Source: Lepus europaeus
Lineage: Eukaryota > Chordata > Mammalia > Lagomorpha > Leporidae
Length of the DNA: 64,000 nt
Direction of reading: 5' to 3'
NCBI RefSeq assembly: GCF_033115175.1
Contig: NC_084827.1
Location: 126,255,701 to 126,319,700 of the forward strand
The notes under the pieces are model-generated. The model was not told the DNA's origin, searched no databases, and worked only from the letters and a program-made list of their open reading frames with translations. The translations under genes and the position numbers were made by a program. Shown here piece by piece: positions 23,598 to 35,517 of this stretch. How positions within the stretch are numbered: the stretch's first letter is position 1; each line of letters opens with the position of its first letter.

Positions 23598-23648
23598 GGA
23601 ATGCTGGCATTTCAAGCGACAGGCTAACCCACTATGCCACAGTGCCAT
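23598..23648 (-). mobile_element. CSINE head, end of the outer nested copy
   Basis: It contains aacccactatgccacagtgc, the reverse-complement SINE head, and completes the copy begun at 23040. Confidence 0.7.
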
Positions 23649-23983
23649 ATATTTTGTATATTGGAAGCCTGGATTTGGAGTTCCAACAGTTCCCCTTCCA
23701 CGTACAATCCATTTAACTGCTTCACATCATTATAAACATACTAAATGAAAAAAATTGCAATATAAACTCATGAAAATGTGTCACCACCTTATCAAGTCAA
23801 ACTTTCAATTTACTAGTCATCTATGAATAACTGTTGTCATGATTTGGAGCTAAAATATCTTCAACTAGTTTTGTAATATCCTATTTGTTTCTTCCAGCTA
23901 TTTGAGCCTCTATATTAAATAACATATTTTTATGCTGGCAAAACAGACTGTTACTGATCATATTATTTAAAAAGGGGAGGGCA
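23649..23983. other. Intergenic stretch, nothing recognised
   Basis: AT-rich sequence with no recognised feature. Confidence 0.4.
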
Positions 23984-24302
23984 GGCATTGTAGTACAGCA
24001 GGTCAAGTCACTACCTGCGATACCCACATCCCATACTGGAGTTCCTGTCAAGTCCTAGCAGCTCTACTTCCCGTCCAGCTTCCTGCTAATGTGTACCCTG
24101 GGGATGAGGACTCAGATGCTGAGTCTCTGCCACCTATGTGAGAGACCTGGATGGACTTCCTGGTTCTGGACTTCAGCCTGGCCCAGCTCTGGCTGTTGTG
24201 AACCAACAAATGATAGAGCTTGTTCTCTTTCTCCCTCTCTGTCTTTTTCTCTTTCTAGAGTCACTCTGCCTTTTAAATAAATAATTCAGCCTTTTAAAAA
24301 AC
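23984..24302 (+). mobile_element. CSINE, old
   Basis: The head is gggcaggcattgtagtacag and the tail is ccttttaaataaataattca. It lies in the loop between the two inverted-repeat arms. Confidence 0.8.
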
Positions 24303-24399
24303 CAAAATAAAAACCAAATGGATTACAGGAGTAACTTGTGTTTATGTACTCTTATAACTGCTTGAACAAATTTGAGATGATTATATTTTTATCAGTTTA

Positions 24400-24506
24400 A
24401 GTTTTTCTTGATTTTACGAGACAGCAATAACTACATCAGTACCCTGATAGGTCACTTGAAAATAACTTTTGCATTACTCATGCATTTTTCACAATAGATA
24501 CTTCAT
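24400..24506 (-). repeat. Right arm of the ~105-base inverted repeat
   Basis: It is the reverse complement of 22464-22566, with cagtaccctgataggtcact and tgcattactcatgcattttt. The arms are about 1.8 kb apart, and two SINE-rich segments lie between them. Confidence 0.9.
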
Positions 24507-25583
24507 GTATTTGAATTCTTTCAGTTGAAGAATGAAATGCAAACCAATCAGCAAATGGATTCAGCTCTGAAATCCTGTGTCCTGCTGAACTGATATGATA
24601 TCAATTACATCATGAAAAGTTCCTTTTACCTAAAAAACTGCTCAAGTTCAGAAGGCCACAGTTCTATTTTTCATCATAAGATGGACCGGCTGACAAAGGA
24701 AATGTAGACCTCTTTTAAATATCTGTAGATATTGCAAAAATTTGGGAAGCTTTTTGACATGAGAAAAAGTGCTTCTGCCTTTAAGGCAACATGTTGCCCA
24801 TTATGTATTAATAAGCTGGCTTCAACAAAGACCTTTTATCCATTGCTAAAAACCAACCAACTATAAACAGCCCCCAGGTTTTGTTTTTGCCAGTGCCAGA
24901 AAGATTCCCAAATCCTTTCAGCTGAAAAGCCAGCAAAGATCAAAGAGATTTCACATGAGCCCTCTCCAAGTCAATGATATACAAGTGCCATCTTTCAGCA
25001 CATCATAATCCTGTTGTGCAGAACTCACTTCCAATGACCTGTAAAAATTATATATTCAAGAAAGGCACTTTTTCTCGGCAGAACGAAGAAAGTATGAATT
25101 AAGAAAGGTACATTTAACAAGTTCAATGATCTATTGTGACAAGTTAATACACTTTTCCCCCCAACCTGTGGAGTTCAGAATTGCAAATGCTTGGCTAATT
25201 AGCCATAATAAAGATGGAACTCAAATCTTAGAATGCAACTTGACAAAATGATTTATTACTTCTTAGTCACTAGAATAAGTACATATTCTAACATTGATTG
25301 CTTTTCATTTATTCTATTATGTATATCTTGCACCAAATTATATGCATTAGCAAAAATACTGAAGGCAGGTTACAAAAACAAAGGAAGAAATGAAGGCAGG
25401 AAGGTAGAGAAATTAAAAAAGTTAGCCAAAGTTGAAACTTAGTTGAGCACAATTTATTTTGTTTGCTAATGACATTATACTAATTTTCTAATGCATTCAT
25501 TTACCTATTGACTGTGATTAATAACATTAAAATTTTTACCTGGACTTCTGTTCAGTGTTGATACTACCACATTAAGTAGTTTT
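24507..25583. other. Intergenic stretch, no gene recognised
   Basis: A block of unique-looking sequence of about 1.1 kb. No exon or RNA gene is supported. Its conservation cannot be judged here. Confidence 0.45.
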
Positions 25584-25935
25584 TTTTTTTTAAAAGATTT
25601 ATTTATTTTACTAAAAGTCAGAGTTACACAGAGAGAGAAAGGGAGAGAGAGAGGAGAGAGAGAAAGAGAGAGAGAAGGAGAGAGAGAAGTCTTCCATCTG
25701 ATGATTCACTCCACAGATGGCTGCAACAGCTGGAACTGCACTGATCAGAAACCAGGAGCCAGGAGCTTCTTCCAGGTCTCCCACGTGGGTGCAGGGGCCC
25801 AAGGACTTGGGCCATCTTCTGCTTTCCCAGGCCATAGCAGAGAGCTGGATCAGAAGTGGAGCAGCTGGGACTCAAACTGGTGCCCATATGGGATGCCGAC
25901 ACTGCAGGCAGGAGCTTTACCCACTATGCCACAGC
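25584..25935 (-). mobile_element. CSINE, older type, with TSD
   Basis: In reverse: aaagatttatttattttact, a long (GA)n tract near 25630-25690, then the head near ccactatgccacagcgatga. The duplication agtagttt is at about 25576 and 25945. Confidence 0.9.
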
Positions 25936-26104
25936 GATGACCCCAGTAGTTTGTTTTATTGTCTGCTTCCTACAGTGAACGATGAGTGTTGATGTTAATG
26001 TTATAGTCAAGATCAGATATGTAACATTTGTCTTCTAGACCATATGTATATGACAAGCCCTGTGTCATCAGGGACTGTAACTGGTTCATGAATACACCAA
26101 CCAG

Positions 26105-26197
26105 TCAGGACACAATGTCCTGTGTATTCGTTCATTCAGCAATTATTTAATGAGGATTCCTCTGCACAGGGTTCTTTTGCATACAAGAAATACAAAT
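26105..26197 (+). mobile_element. Old MIR/L2-like fragment, 5' of a SINE
   Basis: It contains ttcgttcattcagcaattat and ctctgcacagggttcttttg. It is weakly similar to ancient mammalian repeats. Confidence 0.4.
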
Positions 26198-26515
26198 ACA
26201 GGGCCGGGGTTGTGGTGTAGTGCGTAAAGCTGCTGCTCGAGATCCCAGAATCCCATATGAGCACCGGTTTGAGTCCTGGCTGCTCCACTTCCAATCCAGC
26301 TCACTGCTAATGGTCTGGGAAAAGCAGCAGCAGATGACTAAAGTGTTTGGCCCCCTGGCACACACGTGGGAGACCCAGGATGAAGCACCTAGTTCAGCCT
26401 AGCCCAGTGCTGGCTGCTACAGCCATCTGGGGAGTGAACCAGCAGATAGAAGACCTCCCTCTCTGTCTCTGCTTCTCTCTTTTTCAAAATAAATAAATAA
26501 ATATTTTTTTAAAAA
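26198..26515 (+). mobile_element. CSINE, older type
   Basis: The head is gggccggggttgtggtgtag and the tail is caaaataaataaataaatat. Confidence 0.88.
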
Positions 26516-26519
26516 GAGT

Positions 26520-26625
26520 ACATGATCTCAATAATTGTATGATGACCATTTCTTGAACAGCCACTCTTTGTCAGGCCTTGTACTAGATCTCTTTCATGTT
26601 TTAATCAATTTGTACAAATACAAAT
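26520..26625 (+). mobile_element. MIR fragment
   Basis: The order catttcttgaacagccactc, gtcaggccttgtactagatc and gttttaatcaattt follows the MIR core. Confidence 0.5.
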
Positions 26626-27502
26626 TAATTAAGTGAAAAAAAGGGGGAATCTGTTTTCTCATTCTGATCTTACGTAATTCTCATACTTTTTGGCTTCTTT
26701 TTGTGTATTAGCTCCATTCTCTTTTCCTGCTCAGCTTTCTTGACTGCTCTCTGCCCTAGTAACCTGAGAGTACAGGAAACCTCACCATGGCTGCCTGTAC
26801 TGCGCACTACTCCCCGAGACCTTTAGCTCAAGTAGCTGCCCACCACAACCCTTGGCCTCTTGGTTCTAATTTATGTGAGAAACATCTGAGAAAAACATTT
26901 GCAAGCCATTGGACCAACTTCCCTTGGATCTGGTTTCCTCCCTCATTTAATCAGCTGTAGCCAGAGAGAGTTCCACATCGGGATAAGAGTGCGCAGAAGG
27001 AGCCCTGTTGAGCAGCAGCCCCCCTCTGAGGGTGGGGAACCTTTTTTCTGAAAAGAGCCATTTGTTTACTTATAACATCATCCATGGGCCATACAAAATT
27101 ATCAACTTAAAGCCTGCTATAGGTGTACTGAATTTTGAGTCCTGCCTGCAGCTGCCTTGGCAGGGCCAGACTAAATGATTTTGCATTCCCCACCCTGGCA
27201 AGGGCCCGTAATCACAGACAAGTCTGGTTAAACAGTGTTTTTAGTTAGTTTGCTTTGTTTTGTATGTTATCATTATGTCCCCAGAATCTAGCACATAGCA
27301 GTTATTTAAAGATTCTATTCACTGAGCTAAGATAGGACATAACCCTTTAAGTTTTATAATTTATATAACTGCTATTTTGTAACAATTGCTGAGGTTTGGA
27401 CTCTGAAAAGTCTCCTGCTGCCGGGATGAGTAGATTTGAACCTGAGAATTAATATTCTTTTAACTTTCCTACTCAGTCATTGCTTTTAAACGAAAACTTT
27501 TA
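26626..27502. other. Intergenic stretch with a possible DNA-transposon remnant
   Basis: The part at about 27025-27190 (ggtggggaaccttttttctg, then catgggccatacaaaattat) looks like an old mammalian DNA-transposon or similar repeat whose family I cannot name. The rest shows nothing recognisable. Confidence 0.4.
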
Positions 27503-27514
27503 GCAAATCAATCT

Positions 27515-27871
27515 AATCTTTTTTTTTTTTTTTTTTTTTGACAGGCAGAGTGGACAGTGAGAGAGAGAGAGACAGAGAGAAAGGTCTTCCTTTTTGCCGT
27601 TGGTTCACCCTCCAATGGCCACCACGGCCGGCGTGCTGCGGCCGGCGCACCGCGCTGATCTGATGGCAGGAGCAAGGTGCTTCTCCTGGTCTCCCATGGG
27701 GTGCAGGACCCAAGCACTTGGACCATCCTCCACTGCACTCCCTGGCCACAGCAGAGAGCTGGCCTGGAAGAGGGGCAACCGGGACAGGATCAGTGCCCCG
27801 ACCGGGACTAGAACCCGGTGTGCCGGCGCCGCAAGGCGGAGGATTAGCCTAGTGAGCCGCGGCGCCAGCCT
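27515..27871 (-). mobile_element. CSINE, younger type, with TSD
   Basis: In reverse: poly(T), gacaggcagagtggacagtg, and a head ending gccgcggcgccagcc. The duplication gcaaatcaatct is at 27503-27514 and 27872-27883. Confidence 0.95.
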
Positions 27872-27992
27872 GCAAATCAATCTTTAACACATCAGTTAAA
27901 ACAACTGAGACAAAACTGAGCACCTCCAATATATACTTTCTTAGAAAGTCATTGCTCATTGCTTGCATAACTGTCACTGAGGATACTCCACA

Positions 27993-28300
27993 TTAAAAAA
28001 ATATATATATTTGTTTGAAAGGGAGAAAGAGAGAGAGATCAATCTTCCATCTTCTGACTCACTCCCAAACTTTCCACAATACACCAGGGCTGGGACAAGT
28101 TGAAGCCAGGAGACCAGGGCTCAATCTCAATCTCCCACATGGGTGGCAGGGACTCAAGTACTTGAGCGATCACCCGATGCCCACCATGGGCACATTAGCA
28201 GGAAGTTGGATTGAAAGCAGAGCCAGGACTCAAAGCCAAGCACTTCAATAAGACACAGGCATCCAAGCGGCATCTCAACCTCTGTGAAAAACACCCAGCC
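27993..28300 (-). mobile_element. CSINE, old diverged
   Basis: In reverse: atatatttgtttgaaaggga with a GA-rich tract, then actcactcccaaactttcca. It is strongly diverged from the young consensus. Confidence 0.7.
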
Positions 28301-28664
28301 CAACAGTTCGCATTTTAAAACTGCCATGATAGTATGCTAGTATTTTCATTGGTGACTGCCTTTAGAATTTAAGCCATTTAGAATGATATCAGGAATTCTA
28401 TCAATTTCAAGATCCAAAAAATGAAGCAAATTACCCACTAACAAATTTTCCCCACAGAATCTGTGCTGTGAGGAGAGAAAGGATGACAGCGGGACAGACG
28501 CAGTGTAATTCCACTGTCTGTTATGCAGCTTTGGAAGCAAGAAATGATTTTTCTGTTGTTCTCGTGGAGGGACCTTTTGTGATGTCCAGAGGAGCATTTC
28601 TAGCCTTTTCTTTCCCTTCCCTTCAATGAATAAAATTTGGTAAAGGATGTCTTAACAAACAAAC
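28301..28664. other. Intergenic stretch, nothing recognised
   Basis: No repeat, exon or RNA gene seen. Confidence 0.4.
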
Positions 28665-28676
28665 AAGAGCAGAGGT

Positions 28677-28992
28677 GGGGGCCAGCGCTGTGGCATAGTG
28701 GTAAAGCTGCCGCCTGCAGTGCCAGCATCCAAAATGGGCGCCGGTTTGTGTCTTGGCTGCTCCACTTCTGATCCAGCTCTCTACTATGGCCTGGGAAAGC
28801 AGAAGATGGCCCAAGTCCTTGGGACCCTGCACCCACGTGGGAGACCCAGAGGAAGCTCCTGGCTCCTGGCTTCCGATCGGCACAGCTCCAGCCACTGCAG
28901 CCATTTAGGGAGTGACCCAGTGGATGGAAGACCTGTCTCTCTGTTTCTCTAACTCTGACTTTCTAAATAAATAAATCTTAAAAAAAAAAAAA
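28677..28992 (+). mobile_element. CSINE, older type, with TSD
   Basis: The head is gggggccagcgctgtggcat and the tail is aaataaataaatctt plus A. The duplication aagagcagaggt is at 28665-28676 and 28993-29004. Confidence 0.95.
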
Positions 28993-29004
28993 AAGAGCAG
29001 AGGT

Positions 29005-29318
29005 AATCATTTAAGTGGGAATCCAACCAAACCAGATGTCAGAGCATGTTTTGAGCTCTGTGGGAGTTTCTCTCAGGGCTCTGGATGCTCTCAAGGTGTC
29101 TTTCTTTACACAGACAGGCAGATAAAGTCATTCTGAGGGCTTACCTTCTGCATCTACTTTAGGACTCTACTTCAAAAGGTACAATTAGGTTGATGCAGGA
29201 AGCAAAGTAGACTTTCTAGCACAGGCTTCATCTAGAATGGGTTGAAGGATTCGGAAGCTTTTCTGAAAATATCGTAACTATTTTCCAACTGTAACATCCT
29301 GTATATGTGTACTTTTGG
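29005..29318. other. Intergenic stretch, nothing recognised
   Basis: No feature recognised. Confidence 0.4.
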
Positions 29319-29616
29319 GGGCTGGTGCTGTGGCATAGCAGGTAAAGCCTTCATCTGTGGTGCGGGCATCTGATATGGGTGCCAGTTTGAGTCCCAGCTG
29401 CTACACTGCTGATTAGGCTCCCTGCTAATGCACCTAGGAAAGCAGCAGGAAATGACCAAAGTGCTTGGGCCCCTGCACCCACATGGGAGACTCAGATGAA
29501 AAGCCTGGCTCCTGATCGGCCCAGCTCTGGCCATTGCAGTCATTTAGGGAGTGACCCAGTGTATGGAAGACCTCTCTCTCTCTCTGACTCTGCCTCTTTC
29601 TGTAACTCTGCCTTTC
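29319..29616 (+). mobile_element. CSINE, older type, split near its 3' end
   Basis: The head is ggggctggtgctgtggcata. The body ends with tgtaactctgcctttc at 29601-29616, and this 16-mer recurs at 30302-30317, where the tail (aaatacatttttt) follows. The insert between the two copies is a pair of minus-strand CSINEs. Confidence 0.93.
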
Positions 29617-29997
29617 TTTCTTTTTCTTTTTCTTTTTCTTTTTTTTTTTTTTTTTTTTTTTTTTTTGACAGGCAGAGTGGACAGTGAGAGAGAGAGAGAC
29701 AGAGAGAAAGGTCTTCCTTTTGCCGTTGGTTCACCCTCCAATGGCCGCCGCGGTAGTGCGCTGCGGCCAGCGCACCGCGCTGTTCCGATGGCAGGAGCCA
29801 GGTACTTATCCTGGTCTCCCATGGGGTGCAGGGCCCAAGCACTTGGGCTATCCTCCACTGCACTCCCTGGCCACAGCAGAGAGCTGGCCTGGAAGAGGGG
29901 CAACCGGGACAGGATCGGTGCCCCGACCGGGACTAGAACCCGGTGTGCCGGCGCCGCAAGGCGGAGGATTAGCCTGTTGAGCCACGGCGCCGGCCTT
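29617..29997 (-). mobile_element. CSINE, younger type, nested in a CSINE
   Basis: In reverse: a T/CT-rich tail, gacaggcagagtggacagtg, and the head gccacggcgccggcc. It lies inside the 16-base duplication of the older SINE. Confidence 0.93.
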
Positions 29998-30301
29998 TTT
30001 TTTTTTTTTTTTTTTTTTTGACAGGCAGAGTGCACAGTGAGAGAGAGAGAGAAAGGTCTTCCTTTTCCATTGGTTCACCCCCCGATGGCCGCTGCGGCCA
30101 GAACTACAACAATCCGAAGCCAGGAGCCAGGTGCTTCCCCCTGGTCTCCCATGCAGGTGCAGGGCCCAAGCACTAGGGCCATCCTCCACTGCACTCCCAG
30201 GCCACAGCAGAGAGCTGGACTCGAAGAGGAGCAATGGGGACAGAATCCGGTGCCCCAACCAGGACTAGAACCCTGGGGTGCCAACGCCACAGGCGCTGGC
30301 C
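29998..30301 (-). mobile_element. CSINE, second nested copy
   Basis: In reverse: poly(T), gacaggcagagtgcacagtg, and the head cgccacaggcgctggcc. It adjoins the preceding copy. Only one TSD pair surrounds both, so one probably entered the A tail of the other. Confidence 0.9.
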
Positions 30302-30340
30302 TGTAACTCTGCCTTTCAAATACATTTTTTTTTTTTTTTC
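30302..30340 (+). mobile_element. CSINE tail, end of the copy at 29319
   Basis: The second copy of tgtaactctgcctttc is followed by aaatac and a T-rich remnant. Confidence 0.8.
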
Positions 30341-32299
30341 AAAAGGTCATGGGAAAAAGGAATTACAAGGTAATGCAAGTCTTCCATGAATTTGTTGAAG
30401 ACCGCTCGCAGAATGTAAATACTCAGACTTGCTTTTCTAGAAGGTTGTATGGTTCACAGCTGAAGACAAAGTAGTTCAGACCGGAGACAGGATATTTGCT
30501 CACTGGCCAGCAGCCCCTGGACCTTGATTCGGATGCAGAAGGAATTGTAGAGCTCAGGAGAGGTGATCAGCTGCTTTCTCCAGTAACTTTCTGGTGCTGT
30601 GACCTGCAGCAGCTCAGCGGCAGCAGCACTTTCTCTGAGTGTTCTGCTGTCTTGGAAGGGTATGAGCCTTGTCGGTCCTCTCTGTGTGATCAGCTGCCAA
30701 AGGAATTGCCAGTGCAATCTTGAGAAGAGATGAGGAATTATGCTAACAGGATAAAATTTCAAGGCTTACTAATCCTTGTGCTTGGTGACATGAGATCATT
30801 AGACCAGCTTGAGGCATTTCTGCCAAGGGGTAAGATTACGGTTAAGTGTCTCAAAGCTCCTGCCTTTTTATGAAGTACTGACTCTAGCTGGAGGTGAGCC
30901 ACCAGAATGATATGACCATTCCTTATTTCAGGACAATAATCTAACCTGAGTAGTCAATCTGTAATTCCTCTGAGAGCGTCTCATTCCTGCACTTGGCATT
31001 TCATTTACATTTCCAGATCACAACAACTTTAGATCTGGCTAATGCTCCCACCCTTATACCTGCTGACACAAGAGGTTCAGATTCTGCATCTTCTCTGCCA
31101 CACACCCAGAGAGGTCAATTACCTCCTTGGGAAAAAACCCAGAAACCACTTCTTTGCAGCACCAGTGGAGTACCTCTATCCCATGCGCTGAAAATCTTCA
31201 CCTGCATGCAACTTATGACACCCTGCTTCTCCTCAAAAGTAAACAGAAATATAACCACTTGTTCCCAACTTGAAACAAAAGGCATCTCTGCCAGTGGAGG
31301 TGTGCATGTCTGTAACATCTGTCTGGTCATCAGCCTTTTTTGCTCTTTAAAATCATAGTTTCTGAGAACTATTCAGGGTTGGGGATTTGACTTGACAAAG
31401 ATAAAAATAAATATAGACCCTAATCCCAAGGTATGCCCAGAATCAAAGGAGATGGAGACATGTTAAGTTCTATATTAGGGGTATTTAAAAGATTTAGAAC
31501 AGGATGGTATGTTAAGGAAAGGTTAAGTGGCATCTGAGTTCACTATTCACAGGATGATCAGGAGTTCGCCAAGCAGAATATAAGAGAACATTCCATTCCA
31601 GAGGTAGGAAACAGCATGTGGAAAAGCACAGAGGCTTCCAAGCAGTAACTGTTGCAATTGTTTGGGGTACTGTAATCACATTTGAAAATTGTATACAAGC
31701 TTTATATCTATACACATACAATACGACATATATACACTATATAGAGCAGTCTCAAAATTAATTTTAGCATTGTTTATGTTAAATGAGGGGAAAATACTTT
31801 TTCATTTAAGATAATGTAAAATCCTTTGGACTAGAGTTGTAGAATATGACATTTTTTTGTCAGTCTAATCTCATAAATGGAAGTTGTGATTTTATACTAT
31901 TCAAGGATAATCATTACCTTAAAAATAAGTTCATCTTTCACAAAGACAGAGATAAATCACATGTAGACCACTCCCCCATTAATCTAATACTAAGCCAGGT
32001 CTTGTATCCAAAGAGAGACTTCTCTTCACAGCTGCACTAGCTTCACTAACTAGCCCAAACAGCATTTTTGTTGACACAGAAATAAGCACTATGTGAATTT
32101 AAGACTTCAGTATTTTCAAATCTGGTAAATATGTGATGAACTACTATATATGTGGGGTGGAGAAATGACTAATAAATGTGATTCTGTAGAGATTAAATGG
32201 AGGAACACTGGTAAGAAAAAGTAAAGCAAAAAAGTAAAGAACAGTAACCCCAGGGCCACTATCATTTACCCGGAAAATCTTTTTCAGTGCTTAGGGAAA
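30341..32299. other. Intergenic stretch, no gene recognised
   Basis: About 2 kb without a CSINE. Frames at 30496-30723 (plus) and 30454-30762 (minus) overlap and match no family I know, so they are probably chance. No RNA gene was seen. Confidence 0.45.
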
Positions 32300-32352
32300 G
32301 AGCATGATATAGCGTTAAAAAATATAGGCTAGAAATTCGGCAGCCACAGCTT

Positions 32353-32387
32353 TTTTTAAAAAAAAAATATTTATTTATTTGAAAGGC

Positions 32388-32437
<50 letters not shown>

Positions 32438-32697
32438 TCTTCCATCAGCTGGTTCACTCCCCAAATGGCCACAATGACGAGCTGGGCCAGGCCGAAATCA
32501 GGAGCCAGTAGCTTCTTCTGAGTCTCCCATGTGGCTGCAGGGGCCTAAGGACTTGGGCGATCCTCTGCCTCTTACGCAGGCACATTAGAAGAGAGCTGGA
32601 TCAGAAGTGAAGCAGCCAGGTCTTAGACTGGTGCCCATATAGGATGCTGGTGTAGCAGGCCATGGCTTAACCCACAGTGCCACAATTGCCTGCCCCC
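32353..32697 (-). mobile_element. CSINE, older type, in a MIR, with TSD
   Basis: In reverse: atatttatttatttgaaagg, a long (GA)n tract at about 32392-32437, and a head near ccacagtgccacaattgcct. The duplication cagccacagctttt / cagccatagctttt flanks it. Confidence 0.9.
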
Positions 32698-32778
32698 AGC
32701 CATAGCTTTTAATCTCAGCACTGCAGCCTAGTAACTTTGTGACACTGGGACTTGCAAGGGATTTTAAAGTTCAGCAAG

Positions 32779-33180
32779 GGGCTGGCATTGTGGTGCCATG
32801 AGTTAACCCTCTGTATGTGTCACTCTTTCAAGTACATAAATAAACCTTTTGTTTTTTCAGATTTATTTATTTATTTGAAAAGCAGAGTTACAGGAGGCAG
32901 AGACAGAGATCTTCCCTCCACTGGTTCACTCCCCAAATGGCCGCAACAGCCAGAGCAGGATCCATCTGAAGCCAGGAGCTAGGAGCTTCCTCAGAGTTTC
33001 CCACATGGGTGTAGGGGCCCAAGGACTTGGGCCACCTTCTACTGCTTTCCCAGGCCACAGCAGAGAGCTGGATGGGAACTGGAGCAGCCAGTTCTTGAAA
33101 GCCCCAAAATGAGGGCATTTGGGGAGTGACCCAGTGGACAGGAGCTCTCCACCTGTATATGTGCCTTTCAAAAAAACACA
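32779..33180. mobile_element. Mosaic of CSINE pieces in both orientations
   Basis: A plus-strand SINE head (ggggctggcattgtggtgcc) and tail piece at 32779-32855 are followed by a minus-strand SINE (about 32855-33110) and a plus-strand 3' part at about 33111-33177 (gggcatttggggagtgaccc). A SINE-in-SINE insertion with deletion is the simplest reading. Confidence 0.65.
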
Positions 33181-33394
33181 TGATACTTTTTTAAAGCTCT
33201 GCAAGTCAGTTTTCCTCATTCGTGAAAATTGAGAAGTAACTGGGTTGTGGAGATTAAGGAAATGGGCTTGAAAATGTCTAGTATCAAGTGGAATAACTCA
33301 AGTGCTGCGTTATTTGTTCACTGAGTTGTGGTTCAGTGTAAAGAACCTTTAATAAAAGCTATTGGATAGGAAAGTCCACATTCATATGTGAGAG

Positions 33395-33650
33395 ATCTGA
33401 GAGGCAATGTGGTGATAAAAATACAGTTCTGTGGGTCATATTTAAATCCAGGCCTCTGCTACTTCCTTGCAGTATGTTTGTGCAAATTACTTTATCTTTC
33501 CTGAACTTTAGTTTCCACCTCAGTAAACGGGAATAATCAGCATATGGGGCTATTGTGAAAACTAAATGAGTAATACTTAAATTAGATAAAACTCAGCACA
33601 GTGTCTGTACATAATGAGTTCTTAATAAACATTATCTCATTAATACTTTA
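33395..33650 (-). mobile_element. MIR, near full length
   Basis: In order it has ggcaatgtggtgataaaaat, ttatctttcctgaactttag, tcagtaaacgggaataatca, actaaatgagtaatacttaa and taataaacattatctcatt. This is the reverse MIR consensus throughout. Confidence 0.85.
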
Positions 33651-34632
33651 GCCAACATTTTTGGCTTGGACAAAACCCCTCTTATCAGCCAAGGTCAAAT
33701 TTTCCTTTCCTTCCTATCTCAAGTTCTGCCAGCTAGGCCTTGCTTCAAGCTGCACACAAAGACCTTTGTATATTTTGGCTGATGGTTGACTTGGGAATGA
33801 ACTGAAGCTCAGCATCAGCCTGGGACACTGTGCATTATCTGCCCCTCAGCTTCAGCCTTTGTGAGGTCTGTTAAACAGCTCCTCAGTGTGCTCTTTGGCA
33901 CCCAAACTTCTGTATTATCAACAGCCATGAATTACATAGGTATGGCTATACCTAATTAGTATGGTATTCTAACTTATTATTTAATGTTCCCTTTCAAATA
34001 GATAAGCATTGTATATATAACTTCGAGTGAACATCTCCCATGTGCTACCTATTTAATTTATACATCAGCTTAAGTTGTAACTTCAAAATGCAAGTTCTTA
34101 CAATAATTGCTGTAGAGAGTCTACACCTAAGCAAGAAGATGCTGAAATTGGTGTGCATGTCATTAGAGATATGCAAATGGAAATTTAGAAACGCTGCTTT
34201 CATCTTGAGAGCTACACTGTTCCACTGCCACGTTTCTAGAACTAAGGTGTCAGTCCATTTGACTGCTCTAACAAAATGCCTTCCAGTGTGTGATGTACAA
34301 GTAACGGGAATATTCTTTTTTGCAGTTCTGAAGGCTGGGAAGCCCAAGATTAAGGTGTTGGTGGATTTGGTATCTGCTGAAGGTCTGTTTTCTGAATCTT
34401 GGTGTGTCTTCACATGGTAGAAACAACCAGGCAAACCTCGGGAGCTCTTTTGTAAGGACACTAACCCAATCATGAAAGCTAGTGTCTTAGCAGTGTCTCA
34501 ACCATTAGGCTAAATGCCTGCCCCAAGGAAATGCTTTCACCCTAGTCAGTTACTAATGAAAAAGCAGATCTTAAGAATTTAGTGGCACTTATCATGAGCT
34601 CTTCTGTGCCCTGTATTTTAAATGCATCTTTA
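33651..34632. other. Intergenic stretch with an unnamed old repeat
   Basis: The part at about 34245-34480 (gtccatttgactgctctaac, then cagttctgaaggctgggaag) is a common old mammalian repeat whose family I cannot name with certainty. The 126- and 142-residue frames there come from it and are not genes. Confidence 0.5.
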
Positions 34633-34935
34633 AAAAAGAATATTTGAAAATCAGAGTTACAGAGAGGGGAAGAGCCAGAGATATTTCTCATCTCTAATTC
34701 ACTACCAGATGGCTACAACAGCCAGCACTATGCCAGACCAAAGCCAGGAGCCAAGAGCTTCATCCAGTTCTCCCACATGGGTGGAAGGAGTCCATACACT
34801 TGGGCCATCTTTCACTGCTTTTCCCAGGTCATTGGCAGGGAGCTGGATCAGAAGTGGAGCAGCCAGGAAAAAAGCTGGCTCCCATATGGGATGCCAGCAT
34901 CACAGGTGGCAGCTTTATCCACTATGCCAGCCCCT
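34633..34935 (-). mobile_element. CSINE, older type, with TSD
   Basis: In reverse: gaatatttgaaaatcagagt to the head ccactatgccagcccctc. Imperfect duplication aaatgcatcttta / aaatgtatctta flanks it. Confidence 0.88.
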
Positions 34936-35505
34936 CAAATGTATCTTAAATGAGTGGTTTAATGAGTTTTGGGAGCAATTTAGCAGTGGAAAACACTAAG
35001 AAATTAATGATTCTACACATTAAAGTTTTAAAACATCACTAATATTCCATTAAATTATAGTATTTTTTAATAAAATTTCATTATTATTGTATTACAGAAG
35101 TTTATCCTACAATAGTTTTCAGCTTAGGCTTTGGCCAAATAATTTGACTCAGCCATTGAACACTTGGCCAGTATGTGTATTCAAGTGTACTATAAATGTG
35201 ACTGAACCACACACTAGTGAGACATGGTACCCAAGGTCACATACCCCACAAAGCCCCAACTTCAGGTCACCACGATTTGTGGACCTCATGTAGGAGCTTG
35301 ATTAGAATGTTCCTATGCCAAGAACTTGACTATCCACCTCACTCCTCTAGAGAAAGAATTAGGTAAAGGAGGTGGGAGGAGAGTGCATGTAAACCAGAAA
35401 TGAGACATAGCCCTCCATGGCTAGATTCCTAATTTCAGATTGCTAATTTATTCTATTTTTGCTGTGTTTTAGACCAGAAATACAGGCTGAAAATTATTGG
35501 AAATG
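34936..35505. other. Intergenic stretch, nothing recognised
   Basis: No repeat or exon recognised. Confidence 0.4.
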
Positions 35506-35517
35506 AAAACACTCCAG

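Larger units (their letters stand above)
32300..33290 (-). mobile_element. MIR, split by two CSINE insertions
   Basis: Pieces at about 32300-32352, 32698-32778 and 33181-33290 read in order as a reverse MIR: agagcatgatatagcgttaa, tagtaactttgtgacactgg, then gcaagtcagttttcctcatt. CSINEs separate them. Confidence 0.65.

Noticed and set aside
34045-34473. 142-residue minus frame (and 126-residue plus frame) as a gene
   Set aside because: Both overlap an old interspersed repeat and resemble no protein family.
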